From the NCBI GenBank assembly GCA_003149565.1, contig QCWH01000072.1, positions 1 to 37,068 on the forward strand: DNA of 37,068 nt, in the 5' to 3' direction. The translations under genes were made by a program, and so were the position numbers. This stretch comes from Marivita sp. XM-24bin2. GTDB lineage: Bacteria > Pseudomonadota > Alphaproteobacteria > Rhodobacterales > Rhodobacteraceae. Below, in pieces: positions 15,749 through 24,440 of this stretch (position 1 is the stretch's first letter; the number at the start of each line of letters is the position of its first letter). A model generated the notes under the pieces. That model was not told the DNA's origin. It worked only from the letters and a program-made list of their open reading frames with translations, and did not search any database.

Positions 15749-16663
15749 ATGAGGAAACCAGAACCCGTAATCCTAACCTGTGCCATTACCGGGGCCATTC
15801 ACACGCCTTCCATGTCTGATGCATTGCCGGTGACCAAAGATCAGATCGCTGCCTCTGCTATCGAAGCGGCTCGGGCGGGTGCGTCTATCGTACATCTTCA
15901 TGCGCGTGACGATGCCGATGGCCGTCCCAACCAAACACCCGAGGCTTTTGCCCCCATCCTCGACGCCGTGCGTGCAGAGTGCGATTGTGTCATTGGCATC
16001 ACTACTGGCGGCGCGCCCACTATGAGCGTGGAAGAGCGTTTGCGCCCGGCCGCGGAGTTTTTGCCCGAATTAGCGTCGCTTAACATGGGGTCGATGAATT
16101 TTGGCCTGTTTCCAATGCTGGATCGCTACCCGGACCTGAAACACGACTGGGAACGCGACTACCTGTCGAACCGCAATATCATCTTCAACAATACCTATGG
16201 TCAAATCGAAGAGATCATCACCGCCCTGGCGCCGCACAACACGCGGTTGGAATTCGAGTGCTACGACACCTCGCATCTCTACAACCTCCGGCATTTCTTG
16301 GACCGCGGCTTGGTCAAACCGCCATTGTTTATCCAGACAGTGTTTGGATTGATGGGTGGGATCGGCGCGCATCCCGAAGACGTATCGCACATGAAGCGCA
16401 CGGCGGATCGGCTATTCGGCGATGATTGGCAATGGTCGGTACTGGGGGCGGGTCGACATCAAATGACCATTGGCGCGATGTCGGTGGCGCAGGGCGGGCA
16501 CATGCGTGTAGGACTCGAGGACTCGCTCTGGGCCGGGCCGGGCGTGCCTGCCACATCAAATGCACAACAGGTCACCAATGCAAAAAGCCTGATCGAGTCT
16601 CTTGGCCGACGCATTGCAACACCTGATGAGGCTCGCAGAATTCTGGACCTCAAGGGCAGATGA
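15749..16663 (+). CDS. Beta-keto acid cleavage enzyme (BKACE, formerly DUF849)
   Basis: BKACE enzymes condense a beta-keto acid with acetyl-CoA and split it into acetoacetate and a new CoA ester, using a zinc ion. The 304-residue TIM-barrel protein has the metal-binding VHLHARD motif (His49, His51), the RLEFECYD strand, and near the end GGHMRVGLEDSLW, which supplies the third metal ligand (Glu257) and the catalytic Asp258. MGSMNFGLFP is also typical. The specificity-determining residues would need structure comparison. It is likely paired with the divergent SDR and with the second TRAP importer: uptake, oxidation to a 3-keto acid, then cleavage. An AAGGTGATACA stretch precedes the ATG. Confidence 0.93.
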   Translation: MRKPEPVILTCAITGAIHTPSMSDALPVTKDQIAASAIEAARAGASIVHLHARDDADGRPNQTPEAFAPILDAVRAECDCVIGITTGGAPTMSVEERLRPAAEFLPELASLNMGSMNFGLFPMLDRYPDLKHDWERDYLSNRNIIFNNTYGQIEEIITALAPHNTRLEFECYDTSHLYNLRHFLDRGLVKPPLFIQTVFGLMGGIGAHPEDVSHMKRTADRLFGDDWQWSVLGAGRHQMTIGAMSVAQGGHMRVGLEDSLWAGPGVPATSNAQQVTNAKSLIESLGRRIATPDEARRILDLKGR

Positions 16664-17520
16664 ATTCAGGTTCGGCGCGCTTGTAGACAAAGCCATCGAC
16701 ACAGAAAGGGCTTCGCGGTTTCCTCGTTCTGGGCAGAAGGTTGTGTTGATGACTTCGGCAACTCCCGAATGGGCAAGCGGCGGCGTGCATCGGATTGCCG
16801 TTACGCGCGCTGCTGTTCTGGCCGCAAGTCTGCCTATGTCAAAGCTGGCCGCTTGACCAACAGGTTTTGCCCACTTCCGTGTGACGCCGCAGCCGCTGCC
16901 AGACGAGTTGTTGTCAGGTTGGGCGTTTCGGCTGTCGGAGAATTACTGCTGTGATGACACGGACATGCTGGCTCATGTCAAAATCGATGCCGTGCATGGT
17001 ACCGCCTTGGAGGCCAGCGTCTACGCAGCTGTGGCGGAGAAGATTGCCAACGCCTCACCAGTCGACCCAGTTGTTGTGCGATCTTTGACCTTTCCGAAAA
17101 TGACTCCAAGAGACGCCTCGCTGACGGCTCAGATGCCATTCCAGGATTGCCTGCCATGCTCCAGAGAGAGTGTTTCGCGCCGGAATTGGAGGCGAGCCTA
17201 GGCACTTGGCTGTCAAGTTTGCGGGACGGGACTTGTGCAAAGCCTTGGCAAGTCCGGTGACGAACAAATATCGGGGAACCTGATATACCGAGCGCCGCGG
17301 GGCGGGTATGCTTGAGTGTGCCTCGCGATCGCGCGGCCGCTGATATTCGCCGCGCATGCGACCGATGACGATCGGATCCAGGTGCAACGCAGGTGCGAAG
17401 GTATCCAAAACGCTCACTGTTTTCGCCGAGACAGGAACAGTGAAAACAGAAACGGTGTGGTCTCGTGCGGTCTGAAAAGGTTAACGAACAGTGAAGAACC
17501 ATGCTGCCCTGTTTGGCTGA
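16664..17520. other. Degraded region between BKACE and the aromatic-type regulator
   Basis: An 857-base stretch with no intact gene. Positions 16664-16880 contain no recognisable product. A TniQ-like pseudogene fills 16881 to about 17315. From there to 17520 only fragmentary frames remain and I could not assign them; one rightward frame (about 17356-17460) could be a further decayed piece of the same transposition gene, but this is not firm. Confidence 0.5.
16881..17315 (+). pseudogene. TniQ-like transposition protein remnant with internal stop
   Basis: The frame starts with a GTG and reads TPQPLPDELLSGWAFRLSENY, the usual opening of TniQ proteins that guide Tn7/Tn5053-type transposition. 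LTFPKMTPRDASLTAQMPFQDC, a CLPC zinc pair and SRRNWRRA then follow. A TAG at 17199-17201 stops the frame where homologues have Trp (TGG to TAG is a one-base change). Beyond it the same frame continues with ALGCQVCGTGL, the second Cys-x-x-Cys of the zinc finger, and stops again at 17313. The rest of the protein and the partner TniA/TniB genes are missing. It marks an old, dead transposon insertion downstream of the BKACE gene. Confidence 0.6.
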
Positions 17521-19158
17521 TCATTCAAGGGTGCCGATACTTTCCGATTGCCCCAGCCGGTATGCCAGTTGTGGTCGCGTCAGCCCAAGTAGGCGTGCGG
17601 CTGCGGCCACGTTGTTTTCTGTTTGCGCCATGGCCTTTTGCATGAGCGCTGCGTTGAGACTGTCGAGCGTCAAAGACCCATCTTCGAACCCGGGCAGAAC
17701 GGCATCCCAGATATCCAAATGTGTGGACGGCGCGGGCCGGGGTGGTTCCAGCGCAAGAGCGGCATCGATATCCTGCGCGTCGATGCGTTTCGGATCTGTC
17801 GCAAGCAGCGTTGCGCGCTGCAGAAGCGCGCGCAGTTGCGGCAGGTTGCCCGGCAATTCAAGCTGCGCAATCCGATCACAGGCGGTGTCGGTCAGCTGGG
17901 GCTTGGGCGCGTCGCGCAGGGCCGGAGCATTTGCCAGTATGGCACGCGACAGGCGCTCGAGATCGGCGTTGCGCACCTTCAATGGCGGCAGGGAGATCGG
18001 CATGACCTGCAAAGCATAGGCGAGTTCCGGCAAAAGCCCGGCCTCGGCGACCAGCAGGTCCGGTGCCATGTCAGAAATCGCGACGATCATCGGATGCTGG
18101 CCCCGTTCGCCGGTGATTAGGTCAAGCAGCGCCCATTGCCGGTCGGTGGACAGGTTCTCGATGCCGGAAATGGCCAGGAACGCGTCAGAGGCATAGGGCT
18201 GCCCGCTCCCCTTTCGGAGCGCGGCCAGACGCTCTCCCGCCTCTGCCGACCTGGCGTGGACAATCGAGAAATTTCCCTGTCGAAACCGCCGCTTGTGAAG
18301 CCAGCGCGCAGCGGCGCGGCGACCGGCACCAGCTGGCCCAGTGATTAGTGCCGGCACCCGGCCCTGCAGCACGAGATCCAGCTGCTGCCGGATCGGGTCG
18401 ATGATCAGGTCATCCAGATCGGTCACATCGGCAACGCGACCGGGTCGCCGGTTGATCCGCGCATTTGCTGCATGATCACCGCCCGTGGGCAGGACCTCGT
18501 TCAGAAAGAGTTGGACAAAGGGGTCGTCGCGCCCCCACTGATCCACCGTCTTGCCGACGACGCGACAGGCCTTGTGGCTCATGGCAGAGCAGCTGGTTTC
18601 CTTGAACAGGACCAGCTTGCGGAAAAACGGGCTGGCGTACCCCGCCGCATAGCCCGTTTGCAACCAGCACACCGGCTGCAAGGCGCGCCCGTGGCGGCGG
18701 TGATACTCGCTGGCCTCGACGGAGTCGTGCCACAGGAAATCACCCGAGAACCGGTCGCTGTCGAAATCGAAATCGTTGGAGATTGTCTCGACCCGCACGG
18801 TTCCGGTCACCATGTGCAGCCGGGTCCCGGCCGTGAAGGCGTCGCCCGGGTCCAACTCGGGCCAGGATTGCAGGATGAACTCGGCGTCCTCGCGCCCGCT
18901 CAGGTAGCCCAGCCGAAGCATCAAGACCATCGCCTCATGCTCCGAGTAGCGGCGGACCAGTTGATCGCGCAGGTCACTGCCGAAGGTCGCGCGGCTCATC
19001 AACATACGCGCCCCGTTCAAGGTGATACTGCCTCGGGTCGGGCTGAATTCGAGCCGGTCGAGGAGGTCACGAAGGGTTGGGCGACCGCCTCGTGTCAGCA
19101 GGGCGGATTCGTCAGGATTGGTTTTCATGACCGTAGATTGATCATTTGATGAATCCAT
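17521..19158 (-). CDS. XylR/DmpR-like aromatic sensor with degenerate AAA+ domain
   Basis: The 545-residue regulator has the domain order of DmpR/XylR. An XylR_N domain lies at about 25-130, and a V4R domain at 140-205 with zinc-type Cys164, Cys190 and Cys198 spaced as in DmpR. A central AAA+ region spans about 255-455 and a Fis-type helix-turn-helix 498-537 (NNVAAAARLLGLTRPQLAYRL). The AAA+ part is broken as an ATPase: Walker A reads GPAGAGRR instead of G-x-x-G-x-G-K, Walker B reads AISGIENL instead of a DE-containing strand, and the GAFTGA loop that touches sigma-54 is missing. It may therefore work with sigma-70, as the GAFTGA-less NtrC of Rhodobacter capsulatus does, or as a repressor. 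It is divergent from the cupin operon. The start is uncertain; ATG at 19158 or 19128 both lack a strong ribosome-binding site. Confidence 0.85.
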   Translation of the reverse strand: MDSSNDQSTVMKTNPDESALLTRGGRPTLRDLLDRLEFSPTRGSITLNGARMLMSRATFGSDLRDQLVRRYSEHEAMVLMLRLGYLSGREDAEFILQSWPELDPGDAFTAGTRLHMVTGTVRVETISNDFDFDSDRFSGDFLWHDSVEASEYHRRHGRALQPVCWLQTGYAAGYASPFFRKLVLFKETSCSAMSHKACRVVGKTVDQWGRDDPFVQLFLNEVLPTGGDHAANARINRRPGRVADVTDLDDLIIDPIRQQLDLVLQGRVPALITGPAGAGRRAAARWLHKRRFRQGNFSIVHARSAEAGERLAALRKGSGQPYASDAFLAISGIENLSTDRQWALLDLITGERGQHPMIVAISDMAPDLLVAEAGLLPELAYALQVMPISLPPLKVRNADLERLSRAILANAPALRDAPKPQLTDTACDRIAQLELPGNLPQLRALLQRATLLATDPKRIDAQDIDAALALEPPRPAPSTHLDIWDAVLPGFEDGSLTLDSLNAALMQKAMAQTENNVAAAARLLGLTRPQLAYRLGQSESIGTLE

Positions 19159-19367
19159 TGTCACGAAATAATCACGACGCAGTGCAGCGAAAAAGGCGGC
19201 CCAGCCTGGAACGCGGCTTGACGACCCTTCAAAAAGCACAACAAACCTTGGCCGGGTCTGCCCTCGCGTGAATACTGCACTGCGGCATCACTCTTTTCCC
19301 TTTGACGGATTCGGGGCGCTGGACGTTCCATGAGTCCCACCGCAAAGACAGGTCAGAGGAGGACCCC

Positions 19368-19883
19368 ATGGCGAAACCCGAGCTCATTACGAAATTGCCA
19401 CCGGAACCCCATGAGGCGATGATCAATCGGTTTGGAAAAGAGGGCGCCTTCATCCCAGGCGATGACAAGAACAACCCTTGGGTGCCGTTCGGTGACATGG
19501 CCGCGATCAAGCATCTCGCCTTTGACGTCCGCAACAACTCTGCCGCGAACATCCTTTGGGTCAAGGGCGGTGGCATGATTGGCACGCACAAGCATCGCGG
19601 TGTCGTTTCGGCGGTCACTCTGGAAGGATCTTGGGGCTATCACGAATACGACTGGGTCGCCCGTCCGGGGGATTTCGTCTACGAACTGCCAGGCACCGCG
19701 CACACGCTGTATTCGGATGATCCGAACGGCATGAAGGCGCTGTTCTGGCTGAACGGTGCCATCGAGTTCTTTGACGAGAATGCGAACTACGAATTCACGG
19801 CAGACGTGTTCTGGTTCATCGACCACTACGTCAGTTACTGCGAAGCTAATGGCATCGAGATCAACAAGGACATGTTCATCTGA
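19368..19883 (+). CDS. Cupin dioxygenase, 2,4'-dihydroxyacetophenone dioxygenase-like
   Basis: A 171-residue single-domain cupin related to 2,4'-dihydroxyacetophenone dioxygenase, a non-haem iron enzyme that cleaves the C-C bond between the ketone and the hydroxymethyl carbon to give an aromatic acid and formate. Metal ligands are visible: His74 and His76 in GTHKHRG, a Glu near 93 in YHEYDW, and His112 in ELPGTAHTL. The PWVPFGD and FWLNGAIEFFDE segments are family traits. A strong AGAGGAGGA ribosome-binding site precedes the ATG at 19368. It is the first gene of an operon running through an SDR, an ABC importer and an alcohol dehydrogenase, opposite an aromatic-type sensor, which fits oxidation of a hydroxyketone side chain. 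The real substrate is unproven. Confidence 0.82.
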   Translation: MAKPELITKLPPEPHEAMINRFGKEGAFIPGDDKNNPWVPFGDMAAIKHLAFDVRNNSAANILWVKGGGMIGTHKHRGVVSAVTLEGSWGYHEYDWVARPGDFVYELPGTAHTLYSDDPNGMKALFWLNGAIEFFDENANYEFTADVFWFIDHYVSYCEANGIEINKDMFI

Positions 19884-19918
19884 ACGTGGTTCGGATGACG
19901 GCGAGAGGAGACACACCG

Positions 19919-20737
19919 ATGTCCTTGGAGACGATGTTTGATGTCGCGGGCAAATCCGTGATCGTCACCGGCGGTGCGTCCGGGATCGGGCGCGCTTATG
20001 CGGAAATCATGGTGGAAATGGGGGCCGTCGTTCGCATTCTCGACATGGATGCTGCAGGGCTGGAAACGACGATTTCCGAGATCGCCGCGAAGGGCTGGCC
20101 GGGCACCGTGTCGGGCGACCAGCTCGATGTGAGCGACCGCGCCGCACTGACAAGCGCCTTCGATGCGGTCGCGAAAAACCAGGGTCGCATCGACGTAGTC
20201 TTTGCCAATGCCGGGGTTGATGCCGGGCCAGGCTTCCTGTCGCCTGAGGGTGAACGGGTGCCCGGTGCGCAAATCGACACCATGCCCGAGTCCCAATGGG
20301 ATCGCGTCATCGACGTGAATCTGACTGCCGTCTTCATGACGATCCGCAACGCCGCTCGGCATATGAAGCAGACTGGTGGCGGGCGGATCATCGTGACCTC
20401 GTCCGTTGCTGCGCGGGTGAATGAGTCGATCGTGGGCACGGCCTACATGCCGGCCAAAGCTGGCGTCGATCACCTAGTCCGCAATGCGGCGATGGAACTG
20501 GCGGAACACGGCATCAACGTCAACTGCATATCGCCGGGGCCGTTCATCACCAACATCGCTGGTGGGCGGTTGAAAAACAAGGCTGATCGCGAAGCTTTCG
20601 AAGCGCAATCGCTGATGGGGCGCATCGCCTTTCCCGACGAGATCAAGGGGTTGGCACTTTACCTCGCGGCCCCGGCATCAGGCTACGTGACAGGTGCTCA
20701 AATGACGATTGACGGTGGCTCGTCGTTGCGCGGATAG
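19919..20737 (+). CDS. SDR family oxidoreductase in the cupin/ABC operon
   Basis: A 272-residue short-chain dehydrogenase with the TGGASGIG dinucleotide motif, acidic LDMD after the second strand (suggesting NAD), an A-N-A-G-V version of NNAG, catalytic Ser in TSSVAAR, YMPAK, and the terminal MTIDGGSS. A roughly 20-residue insertion after the NAG strand (SPEGERVPGAQIDTMPE) is longer than usual and probably shapes the substrate pocket. The ATG at 19919 follows GAGAGGAG. It is 35 bases after the cupin gene and probably oxidises an alcohol to the ketone that the cupin would cleave. Confidence 0.9.
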   Translation: MSLETMFDVAGKSVIVTGGASGIGRAYAEIMVEMGAVVRILDMDAAGLETTISEIAAKGWPGTVSGDQLDVSDRAALTSAFDAVAKNQGRIDVVFANAGVDAGPGFLSPEGERVPGAQIDTMPESQWDRVIDVNLTAVFMTIRNAARHMKQTGGGRIIVTSSVAARVNESIVGTAYMPAKAGVDHLVRNAAMELAEHGINVNCISPGPFITNIAGGRLKNKADREAFEAQSLMGRIAFPDEIKGLALYLAAPASGYVTGAQMTIDGGSSLRG

Positions 20738-20815
20738 CACGCAAAGCCACGAGCGGGCGGCGCTGCCGGGCCCGTGTGACAACTTTGGCAGAAATTCAAT
20801 AGGAGGAGACAAAAC

Positions 20816-22111
20816 GTGACCAAGCAGAAAATGAACTGGACGCCTTCACGGCGTGGCGTCCTAAAGGGTATAAGTGCGTCGGCAATGGCATTGTCCGCTC
20901 CGAGCATCGTCCGTGCGCAAAGTGCTGGAACGATCAAGGTGGGATTTCTGACGCCCACGACCGGTCCGCTGGCGCTCTTCGGTGAGACAGACGGGTTCAC
21001 TGTCGAAAAAGTGCGTGAGGCTCTCGGCGGCAGGATCGAAGGAGCGGACGGGCAGACCTATGACCTTGAGATCCTAATGCGCGACAGCCAGTCGGATCCC
21101 AACCGGTCGGCCGAAGTCGCTGCGGAACTGATCCTGAACGAGGATGTGCACATGCTGCTGCCTGCCTCCACTACGGACACCATCAACCCAGCCGCCGATC
21201 AGGCCGAGCTCTTTGAGTGTCCTTGTCTGTCGACCGCTGCCCCCTGGCAGGCGATCGTGTTCCCGCGCGGCGGTGCCGAGAATCCGTTCAACTGGACCTA
21301 TCACTTCTTCTGGGGTTTGGACGAAGCGCTGAACACCTTCGTCGGCCTGTGGAACAGCCTTGAAACGAACCGCAAGGTGGGCATGCTGTTCCCGCAAAAC
21401 GCCGATGGCGAGACGTGGGGCAACACGGATTATGGCCTGCCGTCGCCGACCCAGGCCGCCGGGTTCGAGATCGACATGCCCGGCTTCTTCCAGCCGCGCA
21501 CCAATGACTTTTCTTCGCTGATCTCGTCCTTCAAGAATTTCGAGGCTGATATCGTTGGCGGCATCACCTATGTGGACGACCTGACCAACTTCGTGAACCA
21601 ATGCGCGCAGCAGGGCTTCCACCCCAAGGCGATCACCGTCGCCGCCGCGCTTCTGTTCCCGTCGGGGATCGAGGCCCTTGGCGATCTCGGCGACGGCATG
21701 TCGTCCGAGGTGTGGTGGACCCCGGCCTTCCCGTTCAAGTCGTCGCTCACTGGTCAAGTAAGCCGCGATGTCGCCGACACATGGGAGGCGGAAACCGGAC
21801 GGCAATGGACACAGCCGCTGGGCTACAGCCACGCGATCTGGGAAATCGCCATCGACACGCTGCGCCGCTCGGCCAACCCGCTGGACCGCACTGCAAACCG
21901 CGATGCGCTGAAGGCCACCAACATGCAGACCCTGATCGGGCCGGTCGATTTCTCGTCGGGGCCGCATCCAAACGTCTCGACCACGCCGATTTTTGGCGGT
22001 CAGTGGGTCAAGGGCGAAAAATGGCCCTTTGAGCTGAAGATCGTCGACAACACGGTCAATCCCCTGTTCGAACCGGAACAGGCGATGAAGCCGCTGAACT
22101 GGTCGATGTAA
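20816..22111 (+). CDS. ABC transporter substrate-binding protein, branched-chain amino acid/urea (LivJ/UrtA) type, Tat signal
   Basis: A periplasmic binding protein of 431 residues (type I fold). It starts with GTG behind an AGGAGGAG ribosome-binding site. The N-terminus has a twin-arginine signal (SRRGVLKG at 11-18, hydrophobic core, cut near residue 35), so it is exported folded. The mature part begins TIKVGFLTPTTGPLALFGE and includes a Ser/Thr binding stretch LLPASTTDTINPAADQ and VGGITYVDDLTNFVNQ. The family binds branched-chain amino acids, urea, amides or aromatic acids. Within this operon an aromatic or hydroxy-ketone ligand is more likely than leucine. Complete ATPase and permease genes follow. 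Confidence 0.92.
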   Translation: MTKQKMNWTPSRRGVLKGISASAMALSAPSIVRAQSAGTIKVGFLTPTTGPLALFGETDGFTVEKVREALGGRIEGADGQTYDLEILMRDSQSDPNRSAEVAAELILNEDVHMLLPASTTDTINPAADQAELFECPCLSTAAPWQAIVFPRGGAENPFNWTYHFFWGLDEALNTFVGLWNSLETNRKVGMLFPQNADGETWGNTDYGLPSPTQAAGFEIDMPGFFQPRTNDFSSLISSFKNFEADIVGGITYVDDLTNFVNQCAQQGFHPKAITVAAALLFPSGIEALGDLGDGMSSEVWWTPAFPFKSSLTGQVSRDVADTWEAETGRQWTQPLGYSHAIWEIAIDTLRRSANPLDRTANRDALKATNMQTLIGPVDFSSGPHPNVSTTPIFGGQWVKGEKWPFELKIVDNTVNPLFEPEQAMKPLNWSM

Positions 22112-22121
22112 GGCACGTGAC

Positions 22122-22859
22122 ATGACGGTAAACGGAGACACCTCCGTGCTGCTTGCGGCGCGCGGACTGGGCAAGTCTTTCGGGGCTGTCCGCGTGTTGC
22201 ACGACCTCGAATTCGAGGTCCGGCAGGGTGAAGTCCTTGGCATCCTTGGCCCGAATGGGGCGGGGAAGACAACGCTGTTCAACCTGATCAGCGGGGACAT
22301 CCGCGATTACACGGGCGACATCCGTTTCAAGGGCCGACCGCTGGCTGGCCCGCCGTTCAAGCGGTGCCATGAGGGCATCGGGCGGACCTATCAGATCCCG
22401 CAGCCTTACGCGGGCATGAGCACGTTTGAAAATCTTCTGGTCGCCGCCACTTTTGGCGGCGGCATGGCCGAGGCGGACAGCTACGATCATTGCGTCCGGA
22501 TTCTCGAAGAGTGTCAGCTGGCGCAACGTTCCAATACCAATGCCGGTTCGCTGACCTTGCTGGATCGCAAGCGGCTGGAACTGGCGCGTGCGCTGGCCTC
22601 TCGGCCAAGCCTTCTGCTGCTCGATGAGATCGCAGGCGGCCTGACCGACGACGAAGGCAAGGAACTGGTGGCCCTGATCCGGCGTATTCGCGACGGTGGC
22701 ACGACCATCGTCTGGATCGAACACGTGCTGCATGCACTCTTTGCCGTAGCGGACCGCTTGCTGGTGTTGAACTTCGGCGAGAAGATTGCCGAAGGCGTGC
22801 CCGCCGAGGTGATCGAGGACCCGGAAGTCAAACGTGTCTACATGGGGGTCGAAGCATGA
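22122..22859 (+). CDS. ABC transporter ATP-binding protein, LivG type
   Basis: A 245-residue cytoplasmic ATPase: Walker A GPNGAGKT (about residues 43-50), Q-loop IGRTYQIPQPYAGMSTFENLLVA, Walker B LLLLDEIAGGL and a switch His in WIEHVLHAL. The LSGGQ signature is replaced by LTLLDRKRLELARAL, a variant known in some LivG relatives. It is one half of the LivG/LivF pair that drives the branched-chain-type importer. It overlaps the livF-type gene by four bases. Confidence 0.94.
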   Translation: MTVNGDTSVLLAARGLGKSFGAVRVLHDLEFEVRQGEVLGILGPNGAGKTTLFNLISGDIRDYTGDIRFKGRPLAGPPFKRCHEGIGRTYQIPQPYAGMSTFENLLVAATFGGGMAEADSYDHCVRILEECQLAQRSNTNAGSLTLLDRKRLELARALASRPSLLLLDEIAGGLTDDEGKELVALIRRIRDGGTTIVWIEHVLHALFAVADRLLVLNFGEKIAEGVPAEVIEDPEVKRVYMGVEA

Positions 22860-23581
22860 CGACTTTGCTGTCTACCCACGGCCTTCAGGCCGAATATGGC
22901 GACATGCGCGCGCTTCACGGGATCGACTTTGCCGTGGAGCCGGGTGAAACGGTTGCACTGATCGGGGCCAACGGCGCGGGAAAGTCCACGCTGCTGAGCG
23001 CGATCATGGGTTTGCTTCCGGTGGCAGTAGAGATGGTGAAACTCGACGGCAAGCCGGTTGGCGGCAGCCTGCCGCACCGCATGGTCCAAAGCGGAGTTGC
23101 CATCGTGCCTGAGGGCAGGCGCTTGTTCGCAGGGATGACCGTCGAGGAAAACCTGCAAGTCGCCAGCGAACACGCCGCCGCGCCGAGAGGTACGGCCTGG
23201 ACAAAGGAACGTGTCTACGACCTTTTCCCGATCCTGCGCGAAAAGGCCCGCACCCCGGTCGAGAACCTCTCGGGCGGGCAGCAGCAGATGGTTTCCATCG
23301 GGCGGGGCTTGCTGGCGCAGCCGCGCGTCCTGCTATGTGACGAGATCAGCCTTGGCCTTGCCCCGCGCGTGGTGCGCGAAATCTATGATGTGCTGCCACA
23401 AGTGACGGCGCAGGGCACCGCGCTGGTCCTAGTGGAACAGGATGTCGGGCTCGCGCAGCGCGCCTCGCAACGGCTGTATTGCCTGCTCGAAGGCCGCGTC
23501 ACCCTTGAGGGCAAATCAAGTGATATCAGCCGCGACGACATCAGCGCGGCCTATTTCGGAGCGAGCCATGCATTGGATTGA
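22856..23581 (+). CDS. ABC transporter ATP-binding protein, LivF type
   Basis: The second ATPase, 241 residues, with Walker A GANGAGKS, the livF-typical GVAIVPEGRRLFAGMTVEENL, a perfect signature NLSGGQQQMVSIGRGL, Walker B VLLCDEISLGLAP and the LVEQDVGLA switch region. Cys in the Walker B strand (LLCDE) and Ile-Ser in place of the common P-S-x-G-L are mild departures. ATGA overlap with the previous gene and a 14-base overlap with the permease gene point to coupled translation. Confidence 0.94.
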   Translation: MTTLLSTHGLQAEYGDMRALHGIDFAVEPGETVALIGANGAGKSTLLSAIMGLLPVAVEMVKLDGKPVGGSLPHRMVQSGVAIVPEGRRLFAGMTVEENLQVASEHAAAPRGTAWTKERVYDLFPILREKARTPVENLSGGQQQMVSIGRGLLAQPRVLLCDEISLGLAPRVVREIYDVLPQVTAQGTALVLVEQDVGLAQRASQRLYCLLEGRVTLEGKSSDISRDDISAAYFGASHALD

Positions 23582-24428
23582 AGGTATCGTGCAGGGTGTC
23601 CTATTGGGCGGCCTTTATGCCCAATATGCGCTGGGGATGGCGCTAATGTTCGGAGTGATGAAGATCGTAAACGTCACCCACGGCGATCTGGTGATCCTTC
23701 TGGCGTTGATCGGCATCTCTCTGGCGGACTTTACCGGGATCGGACCTTGGGGCGTACTGACAACCTTGGTGCCTGTCGGGGCGGCCATCGGTTGGCTATT
23801 GCAGCGGGCGGTACTGAACCGGGTTGTCGGGAACGATCCGCTGCCCTCGCTCATTGCCACCTTCGGGCTGTCCATTGCGCTTCAAAACGCAATGCTGGTA
23901 GTCTGGTCGGCCGATACGCGGTCGTTGTCGGGAGGTGGACTTCAACAGGCGTCGATCGAAATCGGGCCGCTGTTCGTGGGCGTCTTGCCGGTGATTGTCT
24001 TGATCTGCGCCACAGTGTTGACGGGTGGGCTTGATGCGGTGCTGCGGTTCACCCGGTACGGCCGGTCGCTGCGCGCCGCGTCAGCCGACGTGGAGGCCGC
24101 CGCCATGGTTGGTGTGAACCCAAAGGCGGTCTATGCTGCGGCCACGGCCATCGCGGTCGGTATCCTCGGCTTTGCCGCGACCTTTCAGGCGATGCGGTCA
24201 ACCGTGGCCCCGGCGGATGGACCGTTTCAGCTGATCTACGCATTCGAGGCGGTCATCATCGGCGGGCTCGGTTCTGTCTGGGGGGCCTTCACGGGCGCGA
24301 TGATCCTTGGCATCAGCCAGGCCATCGGGTTCCGGATCAATCCCGGCTTCGGAATCCTGGCCGGCCATATCGTCTTTCTCGCGGTTCTTGCCATTCGGCC
24401 GCAGGGCATCTTTCAACGGAAATCTTGA
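23568..24428 (+). CDS. ABC transporter permease, LivH type
   Basis: A 286-residue inner-membrane protein with about eight helices. The start IEGIVQGVLLGGLYAQYALGMALMFGVMKIVNVTHGDLV is the standard LivH opening, and GYGRSLRAAS.D.EAAAMVGVNPK is the coupling loop that meets the ATPases; VIIGGLGSVWGAFTGAMILGI closes the domain. An earlier in-frame ATG at 23442 lies well inside the ATPase gene, so the ATG at 23568 was chosen. The gene is followed 12 bases later by the second permease. Confidence 0.93.
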   Translation: MHWIEGIVQGVLLGGLYAQYALGMALMFGVMKIVNVTHGDLVILLALIGISLADFTGIGPWGVLTTLVPVGAAIGWLLQRAVLNRVVGNDPLPSLIATFGLSIALQNAMLVVWSADTRSLSGGGLQQASIEIGPLFVGVLPVIVLICATVLTGGLDAVLRFTRYGRSLRAASADVEAAAMVGVNPKAVYAAATAIAVGILGFAATFQAMRSTVAPADGPFQLIYAFEAVIIGGLGSVWGAFTGAMILGISQAIGFRINPGFGILAGHIVFLAVLAIRPQGIFQRKS

Positions 24429-24440
24429 GGAGCGCGTGCC

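Noticed and set aside
19159-19367. A sigma-54 promoter between the DmpR-like regulator and the cupin gene
   Set aside because: The best candidate (TTGGCC...TCTGCC) has eight rather than ten bases between GG and GC, so the required spacing fails.
21074-22300. A 408-codon minus-strand open frame opposite the ABC binding-protein gene
   Set aside because: Antisense shadow: composition is low in hydrophobic order and Arg-rich, with no recognisable family. The plus-strand gene has a signal peptide, a strong ribosome-binding site and family motifs.
22122-22859. An inactive LivG ATPase because its LSGGQ signature is replaced by LTLLDRK
   Set aside because: This variant signature is known in LivG relatives, and Walker A, Walker B and the switch His are intact, so loss of function is not supported.
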